64,000 nt of DNA, from NCBI RefSeq assembly GCF_000003855.2, contig NW_003101678.1, positions 3,443,891-3,507,890 of the forward strand, read 5' to 3'. Every line of letters begins with the position of its first letter. Positions within the stretch are counted from its first letter, which is position 1. The position numbers were made by a program, and so were the translations under genes. The notes under the pieces are model-generated. The model did not search any database. It was not told the origin of the DNA and saw only the letters and a program-made list of their open reading frames with translations. This DNA comes from Blastomyces gilchristii SLH14081. Its lineage: Eukaryota; Ascomycota; Eurotiomycetes; Onygenales; Ajellomycetaceae. Below are positions 61,262 through 64,000 of this stretch, in pieces.

Positions 61262-64000
61262 TGTAACATAGTGAAACCGAAGCGGCGGCTAGTCGGCGGC
61301 GACATGTAGGGGTAGTTGTTTGGGAAGCTGTATGGGTGGGCTTGACTATCTTGCTTGAATAGCAAGCTTGTAGGCTACAAGGTTATTGCAAGGATATCAC
61401 AGATATGATACTTAGTATACTAAGAAGATTGTATGAGACATGCAGTAACTCTCATATATATTTCAGTAGAAGAAAAATGAATCACTGACTTCTTTGATAA
61501 AGAGTCAGCATCTAGCTATTCTATATAGATAATGAGTGAATACTCTTCTCTCATTTCATAAGCAAGAATAGCTGAAGTGATATCTCAGCAGTGCCTTATT
61601 ATCAAGAAAGAGTAATCTGCTGATCTTGTATAGAAGTGAGGTTCTTATATTCATCAATCAGATCTTTCTATGATATATCTGAATGATGTCATAGAGTGAT
61701 TGAAAACTGGTTCAGATAGAATGAAATTATTCACATGAAAGTGATAAGCTGTGTGAAACTGCAGCAGAGTCTTGACACAGTTAAGAGTATGACAATGCTC
61801 TTCTCTTTAAGAGTATAGTCTCTATACTCTTAAGATTACTGAATTAGAAGTTATCTTTGTTATATAACAACAGTTACTAATCAATTGATAATATATATAC
61901 TGCATATAATATAAAGAAATAGATGAGTTTTTCTACTAACTGTATAAATCTTTCTTTTCTCATCTTTATTCAAATTAAACACATGATAAGTGAGTTTCTT
62001 ATATATTGATTTAAAATATGAAAAAATGTAGTTAATAAGTGACTTGCAGATCTCTCATTATATTTTATTCTATATATGAAATTCTCTGCAAAAGTAGTGT
62101 ATTTTAGAGATAAAACTAACAGTAGTGATAGAATTTTTTAAAAAGATTTCTTCTCTCTATGACACATTTTTCTCCCCCTTCTCATCTGTAATAGTGAGTG
62201 CATGGAAGCATCATTCTTAGAAGATAATAAGAGGCTTATTCTGATGTTTTCTAGTGAATAACAAATATCTTTGTGATGCAGTCACAGCCTTCATGACTGT
62301 CAAGAAAGCCAGGTTGAAGGTGAAGACAGTGGCATTACTGAGTCACAGAAGCACTGCTCTCATTATTACATCTTCTTCTTCTGCTTCTCTTGCAGCTGTG
62401 GCAGTAGTCACTGTGCCCTGCAGTGAGGTGTTGTTTCTTCTGCCAGTTAATTCATTCATGTTCAGTTCTTTTCCTGCTCTTCTCATCACTGTTGTGATAC
62501 TGTCTTCTCTCTTAATCAGCATAGTGACATATGACCCTGTGTGATCATTCAGAGAGAACTCTGAAAAGAGCTTGATTCTGAGAACAGCAGCTTTAAGAAG
62601 CTTAATCTATAGTTCTTCTTTCATAGCATATCTAAGCTCTGCTCAGAATACTACTGAGTTAGATCTACAGAGTTCTGTGATTTCTTTATCTTCTCTCTGT
62701 GAAAAGACTTCAGTGCAGTCTCTGACTAGCACTGCTACTTATCTATACTATGTCAAGCAGCTGAAGAAGAGAAGGATTTTATATATTTATCTCTTCTTTC
62801 ACTTCTGTTATTTTCATTATATCTGTAACAATGACTTCTATCTCTCTATAAGTATTATCTCATAGAAAGACATCATATCAGCTCTAATAAGAAGTCTAGA
62901 TACTTAAGCAGTATAAAGTGAGAATCTCAGAGCTTTAAGTATTGACAGATTCTATCAAGACTGAAAAGATTTCTCTTACTTATCTATAAAAGAAGATAAA
63001 AGTGTGAATCTCTGAGATGAAAAAACATCTCAGAATAACTGATCTCAAGAAGAGATCAGCTGATACTGTTATTAAAAGCACTGCAGAGATTAATCACTGA
63101 TTGAAGAGAATTTCACTTCAGTTAAAGCAGATAACTGAGATACTTTGTAAGTTAATAAGTTGATACTTTCAGTATCTTTTATACTCTTCTGCAGCATGCT
63201 TCTCTACAGTACTGCAGTGCTAACTTCTCAGCAGATAAAGATATCAATATCAGAGACTTTAACAGTGAAGAATGAGTTTGATAAGAATGTAATTATTAAT
63301 GAGTAGACTCTGAAATTCTCTTTTTTTACTTTTTCAGCAGGCTGCAGTCTTATTAGATTAGCAGCAGTCTATAAGTTAATTAATATTAATCTTTTTTATT
63401 GATTTTAAATATTTCTTTCTTTTCTTATTAACTGCTTCAGAAATTTTACACTTGTGTAGTCTTATTAAACTTCTAAAAAATTCTTTGAGAGAAAATAGAA
63501 GAAGAGTGTTATAGAGTCTATAAAATATCAGTTTATTACTGTAAGATTATCTCTAAAAAAACTCTTTGAGAAAAAATGAGAAGTCTTAAGCAGTATTTCT
63601 TACTTAATATCTCTGATATGTAATAAGATAGTCTCTACTAGCTGTTTCATAGCTTACAATCTCTTTCTCAGTATTTTTCAAATACTTAAGTGATTTTTAT
63701 AAATTCTCTGATAATAAATAATCTTCTTATTTAACAAGATATTGAAGCTTGCTGTAATATATTTACTTATTCAATATTTTCTTTATAAGATATTCAGTAT
63801 CACTTTTAATCTTAATATTATTCAGTTAAAACAGCTTCACTCTGAAGTATTACTTATAGAGCTTTAAATAGAAAATATGAAAAATAGAATGAATTGATTT
63901 CAATTCTGTGAATAATTTCAACTTATATATCTGCTTACTCATTACTCTTATTACTAAGAAAGATTCTAGTCACTACTTACTAAGCTTCTTACACAGTCTC
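61262..64000 (-). mobile_element. 3' part of chromovirus family B, right copy (inverted)
   Basis: Inverted copy of 926-3670, running off the window end at a point inside the integrase region. The edge at 61262 (TGTAACATAG) keeps a CpG-rich stretch of about 70 bases that gives way to heavily mutated sequence by 61360. The conserved unidentified frame lies at about 62250-62530 on the minus strand. The open plus-strand frames 62254-62544 and 62572-62865 are its antisense. Confidence 0.8.

Noticed and set aside
1..64000. CRISPR array, prophage or bacterial defence system
   Set aside because: Introns, SINEs, LINEs and LTR elements show a nuclear fungal genome; no evenly spaced repeats with unique spacers are present.
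926..64000. Giant cargo-carrying transposon (Starship-like) spanning the island
   Set aside because: The outer repeats are 3' parts of a chromovirus, not terminal repeats, and I see no tyrosine-recombinase (DUF3435) captain gene. The three genes are housekeeping or meiotic.

Overview
This window looks like part of a filamentous ascomycete genome (Pezizomycotina) with a two-compartment structure. One 15 kb GC-balanced island of intron-containing genes (about 46.4-61.3 kb) sits between two long AT-rich blocks (1-46.4 kb and 61.3-64 kb) made almost entirely of nested transposable elements. The elements are riddled with C-to-T and G-to-A transitions, as left by repeat-induced point mutation (RIP). 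Short GT..AG introns with CTAAC-type branch sites, RIP and Ty3 elements with chromodomains all point to Pezizomycotina. Isochore-like genomes of this type are known in Onygenales (Ajellomycetaceae) among others, but the species cannot be fixed from sequence alone.

Layout. 1-3670: the 3' part (integrase, chromodomain, downstream region) of one chromovirus family. A second copy of its last 2.7 kb lies inverted at 61262-64000. 3671-5425: AT-rich DNA with a tRNA-headed SINE (4272-4643, 14-bp target duplication). 5426-8135: a RIP-degraded hAT transposase and its 3' terminus. 8136-20059: an old Ty3/gypsy chromovirus (G1, + strand) interrupted by a 506-bp MITE, a 5'-truncated LINE and a complete younger gypsy (G2, 12474-18193). 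20060-33266: a SINE fragment, gypsy G3 (- strand) with a composite MITE, a MITE split by the complete gypsy G4 (24477-30122), then a Ty1/copia remnant carrying another MITE. 33267-46390: gypsy G5 (- strand), interrupted by a MITE with an assembly gap, a nearly full-length RNase H-bearing LINE (34890-40936) and a 1.1 kb SINE whose 3' tail is the LINE's 3' UTR.

Gene island: an EngB/YihA-type GTPase (+), an SCF F-box/WD40 adaptor of the Cdc4 type (-), and a Hop1-like meiotic HORMA protein with PHD and winged-helix regions (+). They are separately transcribed housekeeping, cell-cycle and meiosis genes. I see no gene cluster or defence system linking them.

What stands out: target-site duplications allow a readable order of insertions; a complete set of 506-bp hAT MITEs lies beside a probable autonomous relative; a SINE appears to use the tail of the LINE next to it; and the RIP-like mutation falls mainly on CpG and CpC while sparing many CpA sites. 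Everything here was read by eye, so boundaries called 'about' are approximate.
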